Assembly (NCBI GenBank): GCA_023525715.1
Contig: CM042012.1
Coordinates: forward strand, 35,164,151-35,228,150
Source of the DNA: Cichorium intybus
Taxonomy: Eukaryota > Streptophyta > Magnoliopsida > Asterales > Asteraceae
Direction of reading: 5' to 3'
DNA length: 64,000 bases
This document shows, piece after piece, positions 62,907-64,000 of the stretch. Position 1 is the stretch's first letter, and the number at the start of each line of letters is the position of its first letter. The notes beneath the pieces were generated by a model that worked only from the letters and a program-made list of their open reading frames with translations, was not told where the DNA came from and made no database searches. Made by a program: the position numbers and the translations under genes.

Positions 62907-63674
62907 TGAATGGTTTTGCACAAACAATGAACTAAATTATTCCTAAGTTTACATGCAACCCTAAAAGAGATATATGTTTTTCTACAATGAATATATAATA
63001 AAAACCTAAAGGCCAACAATTATTTCTAAAGTACAAATCAAGAAAACCAACCTTGAATTCTTGATCCAGAAGCTAGCAGCAAAAGTATCCTGCCTCAAGT
63101 AGAGTCACACCCAAGCAATGGAGGAGAGAAGACAGTAGAGTTTCTAGAGAGTCTCAAAAGTGGCGCATGATTTAGGGCACCAGGAGGTTCCTTTTATAGC
63201 CTCCAAGGGTTACAGTCAAAACTCTAGAGGAGCCTCCTTAATGGGCAAGCATTTTGACCATTTGGACTAGGGCCTCTAAACCCTAATTAGGGTTTCGCCA
63301 ACTATGGAGGTTCCCTCCATATTAGCGCCAACTTTGGCCCCTGCCAACTGGCTGGCCAGTTATTCCACTATTGAATAAATACAAACCAGTCCCTGCACTT
63401 TTAATTAATTAAATTAATCACTAAATTAAATCCAATTAATTCTAGATTAATTTCTAATTAATTATTATAGTTTCTAATTAATATATTAACACTTAAATAT
63501 ATTAAAAACTATTTATTTATTTCTATTGATTTATTAAACAATTAATAAATCAACCTTTCTCTCTGCTTAACTCTACATCAATCCTCCAGCTATGAGGGCA
63601 ACCCAAATGGACTTTGCTTCAATTAATAAGATAAATACAATTATAAAGTCATGGCTTAGACACCTAATCCAACA
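62907..63674 (-). repeat. 5' LTR of element D
   Basis: Partner of 48644-49408. The TATA box reads TATAAAAG on the minus strand near 63198-63191. Confidence 0.95.
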
Positions 63675-63679
63675 GTAAT

Positions 63680-64000
63680 GATTGACTTACAACTTGGTTC
63701 ATTTGCCTTTTGTTAAGAAATAAGAGCTTGATTAAGTGGTTTTCTTTGGATAAGTCATGAACACTTTGATTGAGAGTTGAACCATGGGAAATCAGTACTT
63801 AAACATGTATTTTAATTGATATTTAGTGTTGGGTTGAATTGGAGCTTGGTTTGGTTCAAAAGAGGGTTAAAAGGACCAAAAATCGAGTACACAACATGTT
63901 TCACGTAGCCCACGTAAGGATTTGGCCTTGGCCCACGCGGCCCACACAAATGGGAAGCTGGAAGTGGGCTTCCTACTCAGCCACGCGACCCGCAGAAGTT
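63680..64000. mobile_element. probable Ty3/gypsy LTR, continued
   Basis: Continues 47100-48643 after element D. It includes a GC-richer stretch with repeated GGCCCACGCGGCCCAC-like phrases, common in plant gypsy LTRs, and runs off the window. Confidence 0.4.

Larger units (their letters stand above)
48644..63674 (-). mobile_element. Ty1/copia element D, split by element B
   Basis: LTRs at 48644-49408 and 62907-63674 (765 and 768 bp). The target duplication GTAAT (48639-48643, 63675-63679) is exact. Primer site TGGTATCAGAGCC at 62905-62893; purine-rich tract CCAAGTGGGAGAC at 49421-49409. Without element B it is about 7.7 kb. The leader and LTRs match element A. Gag-pol is recognisable throughout but broken by several stops and frameshifts. 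It is the closest relative here of an autonomous partner for A and B. Confidence 0.95.

Overview
This is a 64-kb piece of a plant nuclear genome, probably a eudicot. The evidence is a spliced NAC transcription-factor gene, AT-rich intergenic DNA, plant-type Ty1/copia elements primed by initiator tRNA-Met, a tRNA-derived SINE, and Helitron, MULE, PIF/Harbinger, hAT and CACTA remnants. Several repeats look Asteraceae-like, but I cannot fix the species. No bacterial-type genes, CRISPR arrays or rRNA genes are present.

Layout. 1-3600: a hAT element (136-823) full of TA microsatellite, a possible Ty3/gypsy LTR end, a decayed CACTA tnp2 transposase (minus strand, about 1386-2345), an inverted repeat and a 162-bp TA tract. 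3605-10855: complete but coding-defective copia element A (+ strand, TSD CTCGA). 10861-13770: CACTA subterminal repeats and a SINE with target-site duplications. 13773-17153: the only clear host gene, a three-exon NAC factor on the minus strand whose first intron holds a degenerate minisatellite. 17658-19334: a MULE with 192-bp terminal inverted repeats and a 9-bp TSD, carrying two intact small genes, one a GRF zinc-finger protein. 20237-20513: a PIF/Harbinger-type MITE. 21682 to about 27456: a minus-strand Helitron-like region with captured exon fragments of DRG GTPase, RAD23 and, possibly in the same element, SRP68. 29224-29916: a copia pol fragment, interrupted by young copia element C (29917-38803, minus strand, TSD GTACC), whose 1268-residue gag-pol frame is broken only by one nonsense codon near its start. 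39489-41454: a second long-TIR MULE. 41734-42563 and 44809-45117: two more PIF/Harbinger derivatives. 43215-44650: a Helitron with a helicase remnant. 45443-45743: a foldback element. 47100 to the window end: a probable gypsy LTR, split by copia element D (48644-63674, minus strand, TSD GTAAT), which is itself split in its pol gene by copia element B (50907-58261, + strand, TSD TACAT).

How the parts relate. Elements A, B and D belong to related copia lineages. D encodes recognisable but broken gag, protease, integrase, RT and RNase H. A and B share one collapsed internal region, so that region was already defective before they inserted and they were probably moved in trans. All three carry a 36-nt stem-loop motif (ten copies) whose 7-nt arms change together while the 22-nt core and the spacing are kept. 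I regard this covarying hairpin, the two-gene MULE and the gene-capturing Helitron as the most interesting signals here.
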